Assembly (NCBI GenBank): GCA_016219185.1
Contig: JACRBZ010000074.1
Span: 1 to 64,000, forward strand
Direction of reading: 5' to 3'
DNA: 64,000 nt
Origin: Deltaproteobacteria bacterium
Lineage (GTDB): Bacteria > Desulfobacterota > Desulfobacteria > Desulfobacterales > Desulfatirhabdiaceae
A program made the position numbers and the translations under genes. The notes beneath the pieces are model-generated. The model was given only the letters and a program-made list of their open reading frames with translations. It was not told the origin of the DNA and did no database searches. Position 1 is the stretch's first letter. The number at the start of each line of letters is the position of its first letter. Shown here piece by piece: positions 42,647-51,138 of this stretch.

Positions 42647-43099
42647 ATGGACATTAAGCGAAGCGGCTCACAACCATCCGGCAAGGGACCGGAAGAATAT
42701 TTCACCGGAACAGTGCGTGTTGATCCGCTGTTCAACCCGCCCGATCCCGCGCGTGTTCTTGGCGCAGCGGTCACATTTGAGCCGGGCGCCCGAACGGCAT
42801 GGCACACCCATCCGCTGGGCCAGACCCTTATCGTGACGGCAGGCTGCGGCATGGTACAACGATGGGGCGGCCCGATCGAGGAAATCCGGCCCGGAGACGT
42901 GGTCTGGATCTCACCTGGCGAAAAGCATTGGCACGGCGCCACGGCGACCACGGCCATGACGCACATCGCCATCGTGGAACAGCTCGACGGCAAGAGCGCC
43001 GTCTGGCTGGAAAAGGTCAGCGACGAACAATACCGGGCCGAATCGAGGGCTGAATGTCGTCATGCTGATCGTCCGGCAGGGCAAGGCCAAGACCGTTAG
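42647..43099 (+). CDS. cupin-domain protein (mandelonitrile lyase/quercetinase-like)
   Basis: A 150-residue cupin. FEPGARTAWHTHPLGQTLIV is the first motif with two His, and GDVVWISPGEKHWHGATATT the second. The sequence resembles bacterial (R)-mandelonitrile lyase-like cupins often sitting beside aldo/keto reductases. AAAGGAG precedes the ATG; the frame extends to 42614. A fragment of a second copy lies at 48190. Confidence 0.85.
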   Translation: MDIKRSGSQPSGKGPEEYFTGTVRVDPLFNPPDPARVLGAAVTFEPGARTAWHTHPLGQTLIVTAGCGMVQRWGGPIEEIRPGDVVWISPGEKHWHGATATTAMTHIAIVEQLDGKSAVWLEKVSDEQYRAESRAECRHADRPAGQGQDR

Positions 43100-43116
43100 A
43101 TCGAAGGAGGAGCAGT

Positions 43117-44235
43117 ATGCGGGTCGTTAATCCGGGTTCAGGACAGAAATACGAGGTCACGCCGCTGGAACTCTTCTTCGACCTCGTATTCGCGTTCGCG
43201 CTGTCGCAACTCTCCCAGCATCTGTTGACTCACTTGTCATGGCGAGGTGCGGCCGAAACGGCGGTGATGCTGCCGGCCATCTTCGCGGCATGGTTTTCCA
43301 CAAGCTGGTCGGCCACTATGATCCCGGTCGATCAATCCCGGACCCGCTGGTTGGTCCTGGTGGTGATGCTGCTGGGTCTGTTCATGAACGCTGCGGTTAC
43401 CAAGGCCTTCACCACCTCCGGCTGGGCCTTCGTTATCCCGCTGCTGCTGATCCAATCGGGGCGCACCGTCTGGACGCTCGTAAATTCAACGAATGCGGTA
43501 TTTCGAGAGCACTACTTCCGTACGCTTTTCTGGTCGATCGCCACGACTCCCTTGTGGATCGCGGGCGCAGCGGTGGGTCCGGAAGCCCGCGTGCTGTGGT
43601 GGGCGCTGGCTACAGGGATCGATCAGATAGGCAGATGGCTGGCGCACCCCGTCCCCGGGCGGCGGCTGCGATCCGAGAAAGTCGATTTTGACGCGGATCA
43701 CATGCTGGAACGCTGTCGCCTGTTCCTGCTCATCGCTCTGGGCGAGACGGTATTCACCACCGGCACGGCCATCGCCGCGGCCCCGACGACAATGATGACT
43801 CTGATCACGGGCACGTTCGCGCTTGCGGGAACCGTCGCCCTGTGGGCACTGAGCTTCGGGCGTTCCCATCGGCTCGTCATTCGGCATTTGGAGAAGACGA
43901 GTGATCCCATTCGCGCCAGTCGCCACGCGGTAAACGCGCTGATGGTAATGGTTGCAGGACTCATTACCGTGGCGGTCGCCAATAGAGAGGTGATCGCGCA
44001 CCCGCAGGGACACACCTCGTTTGCGCTGTGCCTGCTGCTGAGCGGAGGGCCGATTCTCTTTCTTGTTGCCCAGGGCTGGTATCTGTGGGCAGTGCCGAAC
44101 GTTCGATCTCAACTGCATTGGGTCGGCGGGATTGCGCTACTGGTTGTCGGCCTCGCCGCAATGGCTGCCCCGCCCTATGTTGCATTAATTCTTGTCGGCG
44201 CGAGTGTCTCGACCCTCGCGATACTTGCCAGATAG
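43117..44235 (+). CDS. LtrA family membrane protein
   Basis: A 372-residue membrane protein of the low-temperature-requirement A family. EVTPLELFFDLVFAFALSQL is the family's signature opening, and about ten membrane helices follow. Its role is unknown; members occur near redox and resistance genes. AAGGAGGAG precedes the ATG. It follows the cupin by 17 bases, so it shares the reductase operon. Confidence 0.85.
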   Translation: MRVVNPGSGQKYEVTPLELFFDLVFAFALSQLSQHLLTHLSWRGAAETAVMLPAIFAAWFSTSWSATMIPVDQSRTRWLVLVVMLLGLFMNAAVTKAFTTSGWAFVIPLLLIQSGRTVWTLVNSTNAVFREHYFRTLFWSIATTPLWIAGAAVGPEARVLWWALATGIDQIGRWLAHPVPGRRLRSEKVDFDADHMLERCRLFLLIALGETVFTTGTAIAAAPTTMMTLITGTFALAGTVALWALSFGRSHRLVIRHLEKTSDPIRASRHAVNALMVMVAGLITVAVANREVIAHPQGHTSFALCLLLSGGPILFLVAQGWYLWAVPNVRSQLHWVGGIALLVVGLAAMAAPPYVALILVGASVSTLAILAR

Positions 44236-44249
44236 CGGGACCGGATCAG

Positions 44250-44385
44250 CAGACGAGCCGGCCCCGGATCGCAGTCATGGGCTGGTCGCCTTTATCGGTC
44301 CATCGGGCAATGCTCTTTTTCAAAGCTTTGCGCGCGACGTCCAGGCTCTTATCCTCTAACGCCGGCTTGATGGCCTGTTTTGCAT
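44250..44385 (-). pseudogene. second decayed copy of the AraC regulator gene
   Basis: The minus strand starts ATGCAAAAC where the intact gene has ATGCAAAAAC. One base is missing, which shifts the frame after a few codons. The true frame then reads KKSIARWTDKGDQPMTAI before homology stops near 44259. The region upstream of the start (44424-44486) matches that of the other copies. Divergent from the alcohol dehydrogenase gene, it is a relic of an AraC-plus-metabolic-gene module. Confidence 0.7.
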
Positions 44386-44608
44386 CGCTCTTTTTATATT
44401 GCCATGCCGGACGCCACGTTGCCGGGCAACCCATTTATTGAAGATATCGTACGATCAGGCAATAAATTAGCAGGATTGGTCTACCGGACATCGAATGAAC
44501 TGGCGTATATATCACCCGTAACAAGTCAAACGACGATTCCATTCCAAACAGCGGCCCAAAACCGGTTGTTTACGGAGAAAAAACAATAACGATTTATGGA
44601 GAAAGAAA

Positions 44609-45604
44609 ATGACAATGAATGTAATTGGTTACGCAGCACGGTCAGCAAAGGACGCCCTGGTCCCACATCGATTTGTACGTCGCGATCCGCGACCTGATGA
44701 TGTGGTTATCGAAATTCTTTACTGCGGCGTATGTCACTCGGATTTACATAATGTCCGCAATGACTGGGGTCACAGTGTTTACCCGATGGTACCCGGTCAT
44801 GAAATTATCGGCCGCGTGGTAAGCGTCGGGCCGAATGTCAGTCGTTTCAAACCCGGTGATCCTGTCGGTGTGGGCTGCATGGTCGATTCCTGCCGGCATT
44901 GTGCGGCCTGCGAACAAGGACTGGAGCAGTATTGCGAAGAGATCCCGACATACACGTATAACGGGATTGATCGTCATGATCACATGCCCACATTCGGCGG
45001 CTATTCCGAAAAAATCGTTGCATCGGATAAATTTGTACTGAAAATTCCCGATGGGTTGGATCTCAAAGGCGCCGCGCCGCTGCTTTGCGCCGGGATCACG
45101 ACCTGGTCGCCGCTACGCCACTGGAAAGTGGGTAAGGGCAGCAACGTTGCGGTGATCGGTCTGGGCGGCCTCGGTCATATGGCGCTGAAACTGGCAAAAG
45201 CGCTGGGCGCCGATCATGTCGTTCTTTCCACCGATGAAAAACAAATGGCGGCCGTAAACGGCCGGTTCGAGCTGATTATCGATACCGTTCCCTATGTCCA
45301 TGATCTCAATCCGTATATGCCGTCGCTGTCAATCAGCGGCACGCTGGTATTGGTCGGGTTTCTTGGCGGCCTGGAGCCTCTATTGAACACGGTTCCATTG
45401 ATCATGGGGCGTAAATCGGTGGCGGGTTCCGTCATCGGCGGTATCGCCGAAACCCAGGAACTGCTTGATTTCTGCGGCAAGCACGGCATCACTTCCGATA
45501 TCGAAGTGATCAAGATCCAGAACATCAATGAAGCGTATGAACGTATGCTGAAAAGCGATGTGAAATACCGCTTCGTGATTGATATGGCATCCCTGAAGGG
45601 CTGA
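44609..45604 (+). CDS. zinc-dependent NAD(P) alcohol dehydrogenase (YahK/CAD-like) with probable internal deletion
   Basis: A 331-residue medium-chain dehydrogenase. GVCHSD and GHEIIGRV carry catalytic zinc ligands, CRHCAACEQGLEQYC the structural zinc site, and GLGGLGHM the nucleotide-binding loop. Relatives are near 350 residues. Here ALGADHVVLSTDEKQ (residues 198-212) goes directly from the first helix to a later strand. The usual middle portion, strand two and helix, is absent. Since ALGA often ends both missing borders, a short-repeat deletion is likely. Cofactor binding is probably impaired or changed. Confidence 0.8.
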   Translation: MTMNVIGYAARSAKDALVPHRFVRRDPRPDDVVIEILYCGVCHSDLHNVRNDWGHSVYPMVPGHEIIGRVVSVGPNVSRFKPGDPVGVGCMVDSCRHCAACEQGLEQYCEEIPTYTYNGIDRHDHMPTFGGYSEKIVASDKFVLKIPDGLDLKGAAPLLCAGITTWSPLRHWKVGKGSNVAVIGLGGLGHMALKLAKALGADHVVLSTDEKQMAAVNGRFELIIDTVPYVHDLNPYMPSLSISGTLVLVGFLGGLEPLLNTVPLIMGRKSVAGSVIGGIAETQELLDFCGKHGITSDIEVIKIQNINEAYERMLKSDVKYRFVIDMASLKG

Positions 45605-45622
45605 TGGCGAAAGGAGACTAAC

Positions 45623-46249
45623 ATGAAAGCTATAGCTATAAACGGAAGCCCCAGACGAGGCGGCAATACGGAGATCATGCTCAAGAAGGTGCTCGAACCC
45701 TTGGAAGCGGCCGGCTGGAGCACGGAGTACCTGCAGATTGGCGGAAAACCCGTACGAGGGTGCATTGCCTGCATGAAATGCTTCGAGAAGCATAACGGGC
45801 GGTGCGCCGTCGAGAAGGATGATATGAACGATTACCTGGAAAAGATCTACGCGGCCGATGCAATTATCCTTGGTTCCCCAACCTATTTCGCGGGTATAAC
45901 CCCGGAGTTGAAGGCGCTGATCGATAGAGCCGGCTTTGTCGCGCTGGCCAACGGAGGAATGCTCAGGGGCAAAATCGGGGCTGCGGTCGTGGCAGTCCGA
46001 CGCGGTGGCGCGACCCACGTTTTCGATACCATCAATCACATGTTCCTCCTGTCTTCCATGGTTGTTCCCGGATCCATCTACTGGAATCTGGGCATCGGCC
46101 GAGACAAAGGAGAGGTGCTTGGCGACGACGAGGCCATGCGGAATATGAGCCATCTCGGTCAAACGATTGCATGGCTCGGAAAGGCCATAGGCTCGGTCCC
46201 CGATGCCTTTCCCATCCCTCCGTATAATGTGGACATCGGTCGTGAGTAG
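45623..46249 (+). CDS. NADPH-dependent FMN reductase / flavodoxin-fold protein
   Basis: A 208-residue flavodoxin-like protein. GSPRRGGNTEIML is the phosphate-binding loop, RGCIACMKCFEKHNGRCAV a Cys cluster typical of iron-sulfur flavoproteins, and ILGSPTYFAGITPELKALIDR the flavin-binding loop. It would transfer electrons to quinones, metals or nitro compounds. It starts 18 bases after the alcohol dehydrogenase and shares its operon. Confidence 0.85.
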   Translation: MKAIAINGSPRRGGNTEIMLKKVLEPLEAAGWSTEYLQIGGKPVRGCIACMKCFEKHNGRCAVEKDDMNDYLEKIYAADAIILGSPTYFAGITPELKALIDRAGFVALANGGMLRGKIGAAVVAVRRGGATHVFDTINHMFLLSSMVVPGSIYWNLGIGRDKGEVLGDDEAMRNMSHLGQTIAWLGKAIGSVPDAFPIPPYNVDIGRE

Positions 46250-46330
46250 AGGTTTCTGCTCGATGATCAAATGGCATCGAGGCGGTGATGTCACTATGGA
46301 TTGACCGACAAAAAAGATAGGAGGTAGAAA

Positions 46331-47317
46331 ATGCAGATACGTAAACTTGGAAACAGCAACCTGGAGGTTTCGGCCATCGGGCTCGGCTGCATGGGAATGA
46401 GCATGGCCTATGGTCCGCCTGCGGACAAGCAGGAGATGATTGCTCTTATACGTAAAGCCGTGGAAAGCGGCATTACATTCTTTGACACCGCAGAGCTTTA
46501 CGGCCCCTACACGAATGAAGAACTCGTAGGCGAAGCTTTGGCTCCGTTCCGCGGGAAAATAATGATAGCCACCAAGTTCGGGATCAAGATCGATCCCAGC
46601 GGGCAGCAGGTGCAGGACAGTCGGCCCGAGCGCATCAGGCAGAGTCTCGATGGCTCGCTCAAGCGGCTCAGGGTCGAGGCAATTGACCTGTATTATCAAC
46701 ACCGCGTTGACCCGGAGGTGCCGATCGAGGATGTGGCGGGAGCGGTAAAGGACCTGATCCGGGAAGGCAAGGTCAAGCACTTCGGCCTTTCCGAACCGGG
46801 AGTGAAGACGATCCGCCGCGCACACGCGGTCCAGCCGGTGACCGCGATCCAGAGCGAATACTCGCTGTGGTGGCGACGCCCTGAAGAAGAATTGCTGCCG
46901 ACGCTCGAGGAGCTCGGAATCGGGCTCGTTCCATTCAGCCCTCTTGGTAAAGGATTCCTAACGGGAAAAATCGACGAGAAGACGAAGTTCGATAAGTCCG
47001 ATTTCCGCAACATCGTACCTCGATTTACACCGGAGGCCCTGAAAGCGAATCAAGCCCTGGTTGATCTTCTGCGCACGATCTCAGACCGGAAGAAAGCGAC
47101 ACCCGCTCAGATAGCGCTCGCCTGGCTGCTGGCCCAGAAGCCATGGATAGTGCCGATCCCGGGCACCACAAAACTTTCTCGCCTGGACGAGAACATCGGA
47201 GCACTTACCGTCGAACTGACGTCCGAGGATCTGCGTGAGATCGACAGCGGCGCCTCAAAGATCACGATCCAGGGTGCCCGGTACCCCGAAGCCCTGGAGA
47301 AAAGGACCGGTCTATGA
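46331..47317 (+). CDS. aldo/keto reductase
   Basis: A 328-residue AKR similar throughout to the protein at 41613. FDTAELYGPYTNEELVGEAL gives Asp and Tyr, IMIATKFGI Lys, and YYQHRVDPE His. The two probably arose by duplication within the island and then diverged. GGAGG precedes the ATG. Just after its stop lies a hydrolase-gene remnant. Confidence 0.9.
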   Translation: MQIRKLGNSNLEVSAIGLGCMGMSMAYGPPADKQEMIALIRKAVESGITFFDTAELYGPYTNEELVGEALAPFRGKIMIATKFGIKIDPSGQQVQDSRPERIRQSLDGSLKRLRVEAIDLYYQHRVDPEVPIEDVAGAVKDLIREGKVKHFGLSEPGVKTIRRAHAVQPVTAIQSEYSLWWRRPEEELLPTLEELGIGLVPFSPLGKGFLTGKIDEKTKFDKSDFRNIVPRFTPEALKANQALVDLLRTISDRKKATPAQIALAWLLAQKPWIVPIPGTTKLSRLDENIGALTVELTSEDLREIDSGASKITIQGARYPEALEKRTGL

Positions 47318-47334
47318 GGCGTAAAAACAAGTGC

Positions 47335-47404
47335 TTGCCTGAAATTGGCATTCGTTGCAACACACGCTTTCCATTCTCGGATCTGAATGATCTCGAAATC
47401 GCAG
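47335..47404 (+). pseudogene. remnant of alpha/beta hydrolase gene 3' end
   Basis: About 70 bases match the end of the hydrolase gene at 49844, read on its coding strand. The translated relic LPEIGIRCNTRFPFSDLND compares with LPETGIHGNTHFPFSDLNN in the intact protein. There is no room for the rest of the gene. It shows that a second hydrolase copy once stood in the opposite orientation here. Confidence 0.65.
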
Positions 47405-47462
47405 GTCTGCGGGTGATATTGCACCTTTGAAACGACCTCTTATCGAAAGGAGGGGTAATTGC

Positions 47463-48188
47463 ATGAACAAAAAACTCACGGTGATTCTGGCAGGCTTTTT
47501 TATCTCGGTGTTCAGCATTGCAAGCATTTTGGAGGCGCAGACCATGAAAAACGAAGGTTTGAACGCAAAACAGGAAAAAATCGTCACCATTGCGGCCTTC
47601 ACCGCCAGCGGCGATCTGCAGAAACTGAAACCGGCCCTGAACGAAGGGCTGGATGCCGGTTTGACCATCAATGAAATCAAAGAAGTCCTCGTGCAGATGT
47701 ACGCTTATGCGGGATTTCCCCGCAGCCTGAACGGCATCAATACCTTCATGGGGGTCATGGAAGAACGGGAACAAAAAGGCATCAAGGACGAGATCGGCAA
47801 AGAACCAAGCCCCATGCCTGCCAATAAAAGCAGAATCGAACTCGGAACGGAAATTCAGACTATCCTGATAGGCGCGCCGGCCACCGGGAAGTATATTACT
47901 TTCGCCCCCGCTATTGATAAGTTTTTGAAAGAACACCTTTTCGGAGACATCTTCGGACGCGACAACCTGGATTTCCAGAGCAGAGAGATAGCAACCATTT
48001 CGGCCCTGGCCAATCTGGAGGGGGTCAATCCCCAGCTTCAGTCTCATTTTAACGCCGGCTTGAATACAGGTCTGACCGAGGCGCAGTTGAGGAGCCTGAT
48101 ATCCGTTCTCGAAGCCAAAGTCGGCAAGAAAGAAGCCCGCAATGCCCATGAAATATTGGATAAGGCTCTGAGCAGCAGGGCAAAATAG
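47463..48188 (+). CDS. exported carboxymuconolactone decarboxylase family protein
   Basis: A 241-residue protein with a signal peptide (LTVILAGFFISVFSIASI) and two carboxymuconolactone-decarboxylase-like units. The first is EKIVTIAAFTASGDLQKLKP with EIKEVLVQMYAYAGFPRSLN; the second is REIATISALANLEGVNPQLQ with TEAQLRSLISVLEA. The canonical Cys-x2-Cys of AhpD-like peroxidases is absent, so decarboxylase- or isomerase-like chemistry or binding is more likely. GGAGGGG precedes the ATG; the frame extends to 47427. Confidence 0.8.
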   Translation: MNKKLTVILAGFFISVFSIASILEAQTMKNEGLNAKQEKIVTIAAFTASGDLQKLKPALNEGLDAGLTINEIKEVLVQMYAYAGFPRSLNGINTFMGVMEEREQKGIKDEIGKEPSPMPANKSRIELGTEIQTILIGAPATGKYITFAPAIDKFLKEHLFGDIFGRDNLDFQSREIATISALANLEGVNPQLQSHFNAGLNTGLTEAQLRSLISVLEAKVGKKEARNAHEILDKALSSRAK

Positions 48189-48189
48189 G

Positions 48190-48595
48190 GCGCGATCCCG
48201 CACGTGTCAGCGGTGGGATTGTGACGTTCGAGCCGGGGAATATCGCTGCCATTGGAAGGACAGTCGACAACAACACCGGAAACACGAGCCGCAGTTAAAA
48301 GGTCATGTCATGGGCAATCTGAATATTGGAAATGATAAAGAAGTATTGCTTGGCACTGTCACGCAATTATTACCTTATGTGGGTTACCCCAGAGCATTAA
48401 ATGCCATAAGGTGTATTAATGAAATTGCCGGATAGAATAATCGGGGCAATGACCATCAGAAATAGAACATCGGAGCGGTTGCAGTCGAACTTACGTCCGG
48501 TTCTGCCTGATTCTTGCCTGATTATACGAGACCTTCGATAAATGGGTTGCACCGCGAAGTGGCGTCCGGTAGAATGATCCAACAAGGAGATATCA
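48190..48595 (+). other. intergenic mosaic with cupin and aldo/keto reductase remnants
   Basis: At 48190-48260 a relic reads DPARVSGGIVTFEPGN, which matches DPARVLGAAVTFEPGA of the cupin at 42647. At 48467-48503 an AACATCGGAGC stretch with GTCGAACTTACGTCCG matches the end of the aldo/keto reductase genes (NIGAL-VELTSE). The rest holds the regulator's promoter region, with the sequence shared by all three AraC copies at 48507-48553. Confidence 0.6.
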
Positions 48596-49540
48596 ATGCA
48601 AAAACAGGCCGTCAAGCAGGTATTTGAGGATAACAGCATGGAAGAAGCGCGCAAAGCTTTGGGAAAGAGCATTGCCCGATGGACCGATAAAGGCGACCAG
48701 CCCATAACCGCGATTCCGGGCCTGTCACTTTATCGGCGGGACGAACCGACCCAGCCGACGAGCATCATGTACGAACCGCGCATTTGCATGGTCGCGCAGG
48801 GGGCCAAACGTGTACTGCTCGGAGACGACACGTTTGTGTATGACGAGCACCATTTTTTGATCGCCTCCGTGGATCTGCCCACGGTTGTGCAGATTATCAA
48901 AGCGAGCCGGGAGAAGCCTTATCTGGGGCTCGTATTGAAACTGGATCAGCGCGAGATGGCACAACTGATGGTGGATAGCAATCTTCCCCCGCCGCGTTCG
49001 CAGCAGTCGAGTCGTGGAATGGCGACCGGAGAGGTCACGTTGCCGCTTCTGACCGCCTTTCAACGGTTGATCGATTTGCTTGTCGAACCGAAGGACATCC
49101 CGATTCTGGCACCGATCATGCAGCGGGAAATTTTTTACCGGTTGCTTGTGGGCGATCAAGGCGCGCGTCTGCGCCAAATAACGTCGGCGGGAAGCCAGAG
49201 TCAACAGATAGCGCGGGCAATCGATTGGCTGAAGGGCAATTTCACACGGCCGCTGCGGATCGATGACCTCGCCTCCCATGTCAATATGAGTCCGTCGACC
49301 TTCCATCATCATTTCCGAACGTTGACGGCCATGAGCCCGCTGCAGTACCAAAAATGGCTGCGTTTGAACGAAGCTCGGCGGTTGATGCTCTCGGAGCGCA
49401 CGGATGCAACTACCGCAGCGTTTCACGTGGGCTATGAGAGCCCTTCCCAATTCAGCCGCGAGTACAGTCGTCTATTCGGCACCCCGCCGTTACGCGACAT
49501 CACGAGCTTGCGTCAACTGGCTCATGGTGAGGGGGCATAG
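48596..49540 (+). CDS. AraC family regulator with AraC_N domain
   Basis: A 314-residue regulator. The N-terminal sensing domain has LYRRDEPTQPTSIMYEPRIC and MVAQGAKRVLLGDDTFVYDE. The C-terminal helix-turn-helix pair is IDDLASHVNMSPSTFHHHFR with LTAMSPLQYQKWLRLNEARRLM and PSQFSREYSRLFG. Relatives activate adjacent reductase or hydrolase genes in response to aldehydes or phenolics. It is the only intact copy of three. GGAG precedes the ATG. Confidence 0.9.
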   Translation: MQKQAVKQVFEDNSMEEARKALGKSIARWTDKGDQPITAIPGLSLYRRDEPTQPTSIMYEPRICMVAQGAKRVLLGDDTFVYDEHHFLIASVDLPTVVQIIKASREKPYLGLVLKLDQREMAQLMVDSNLPPPRSQQSSRGMATGEVTLPLLTAFQRLIDLLVEPKDIPILAPIMQREIFYRLLVGDQGARLRQITSAGSQSQQIARAIDWLKGNFTRPLRIDDLASHVNMSPSTFHHHFRTLTAMSPLQYQKWLRLNEARRLMLSERTDATTAAFHVGYESPSQFSREYSRLFGTPPLRDITSLRQLAHGEGA

Positions 49541-49843
49541 GCTTAACTCGCTGGAATTGACCCGGCGTGAAGCGCCACTTAAAAAGAGCTGCGTTAACCG
49601 AGCTTACGATCTGGCCATAGGAAAAGGCGCACGCCATCGCTTTGGACGCCAAAACCACCATGTCGGACACTGAATAGAAGCTGGCGGAAAAATTGGCGAG
49701 CATTCGGGTCAGGTCGATGAGGCCGGGCAGCGGGGCGCCGACACGGCGCCAGATGAAATCCGGCTCCGAACTTCCTGTGATCTGCATGACCTGGTTTCGG
49801 ATCAGTTGTTCGGTCGCCCTGGTTTATGATGCTTCCCATCGGC
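49541..49843 (-). other. unassigned stretch, possible gene remnant
   Basis: A minus-strand frame (for example DFIWRRVGAPLPGLIDLTRM, SVSDMVVLASKAMACAFSYG) is open between the regulator and the hydrolase. It lacks a start signal, and its length and lack of family likeness suggest a relic. I cannot name it. Confidence 0.3.
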
Positions 49844-50932
49844 TCAGTCCAATCCCTTCTTCTGTAAAAACATGGACATATGGTCCGCAATTTCGACATT
49901 GTTCAGATCCGAGAATGGAAAGTGCGTGTTGCCGTGAATGCCTGTTTCGGGCAAATGCACCACGGTGACATCACCGCCATGGCGGTTCACCGCATCTCGC
50001 CATAACCTTGCCATGGACAGGCGTACGCGCCATTGGTCCTGACCAGGGTTGGCAATTGGTTTCTCAGGAATGTTGTCGCCGTAGAAGATGATAATTGGAA
50101 TTTTTGTAAGCTTCATGAATTCCGCCAAAGGCACGCCAACAGCCTCAAATGGTCCGGCAGAACTCGGCATCGGCGAAGGTACTTCGTCGTTTGGGAAGAT
50201 GAAATTGCTTCCTGGTTCATAAGAAACGATGGCGCGGACATTGGAATTCTTGACTGCCGTACGCCAGCCCATGCCGCCGCTATGCGAATGTGTAACAAGG
50301 ATACCAGGGCCAATCTTGTTGAAAAGAGCCGACACAGCGTCCGAGTTAACATCGATGTCGATAGGACCGGTGTCGGGTGTCATCTGGCGGAAGTACTGAT
50401 TCATGGCCTCCGGGTCACGGGAGAATTGCACGCCTGGGAAGAAGTCCGGCCAGATTCCAACGCGGAATGTGTCGAACCATTTCTGTTCATCGGCCACCGG
50501 CGTTAAAGTGCCCGGCTTGGTACTTCTGCCTGCATTGCCACGACGCGGTTGGTCAACCACGTACACCCCGAAACCACGGCGCAGGAAAAGGTTTTGATAC
50601 CCCTCGCGCCCATCCGGTGTTGTTTCCCACGTCTTCGAGAACTGCCCGAAACCGTGCCAGAGCACGAGAGGCAACTTCCGACCGTTCACCGGGATCTGGT
50701 AAAATACATAGGCGTGATCTCCATGGAACGTCTGTCCCTCAGGAGACATCTTGACCGGATCGAACGTACCCGGGTTGGTGACCACCGTCCCGCCGACAGC
50801 AAAACTGCCTTGTTCTTGGATGACGAGCGGCGCCGGCTTGCCGGTTGCGCCGGCAATTGCCAATGACGACGCAAGCAAGCTGATGCAGATCAGCACGAGG
50901 GCAATGAATGCTTTCCGATTTTTCTGATTCAT
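49844..50932 (-). CDS. secreted alpha/beta hydrolase
   Basis: A 362-residue exported esterase-like protein with signal peptide (AFIALVLICISLLASSLAIA). LVLWHGFGQFSKTWE is the oxyanion-hole region, LVTHSHSGGMGW the nucleophile elbow (Ser in HSHSGG), and TGIHGNTHFPFSDLNN contains the final His. An extra His before the nucleophile is unusual. The substrate is unknown. A remnant of another copy occurs at 47335. Confidence 0.8.
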   Translation of the reverse strand: MNQKNRKAFIALVLICISLLASSLAIAGATGKPAPLVIQEQGSFAVGGTVVTNPGTFDPVKMSPEGQTFHGDHAYVFYQIPVNGRKLPLVLWHGFGQFSKTWETTPDGREGYQNLFLRRGFGVYVVDQPRRGNAGRSTKPGTLTPVADEQKWFDTFRVGIWPDFFPGVQFSRDPEAMNQYFRQMTPDTGPIDIDVNSDAVSALFNKIGPGILVTHSHSGGMGWRTAVKNSNVRAIVSYEPGSNFIFPNDEVPSPMPSSAGPFEAVGVPLAEFMKLTKIPIIIFYGDNIPEKPIANPGQDQWRVRLSMARLWRDAVNRHGGDVTVVHLPETGIHGNTHFPFSDLNNVEIADHMSMFLQKKGLD

Positions 50933-51138
50933 GAAATTATCTCCTTTGCTGGTTAACGCAATGCCTTATCTAAGAACTCTTTCCCAAGATTCGTTTTTCC
51001 ATATCATCTCCTTTACCTGTTCAGTGCATGCCTATTGATGATTTTCATCTTAATCCAGGATGTGCTGTGGCAGGTAGATCGATCCTGTCGATTTTTTGCC
51101 TGATAGTCCGGATCATGAGATAAATCGTTTCACAACCC

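Noticed and set aside
40034..44385. Composite transposon bounded by the two decayed AraC copies
   Set aside because: The repeats are regulator remnants without transposase or terminal repeats; the only mobile element is the single IS630.
45380..46825. 481-residue minus-strand frame across the alcohol dehydrogenase, FMN reductase and second reductase
   Set aside because: All three plus-strand genes have complete family motifs and ribosome binding sites; the long antisense frame has none.
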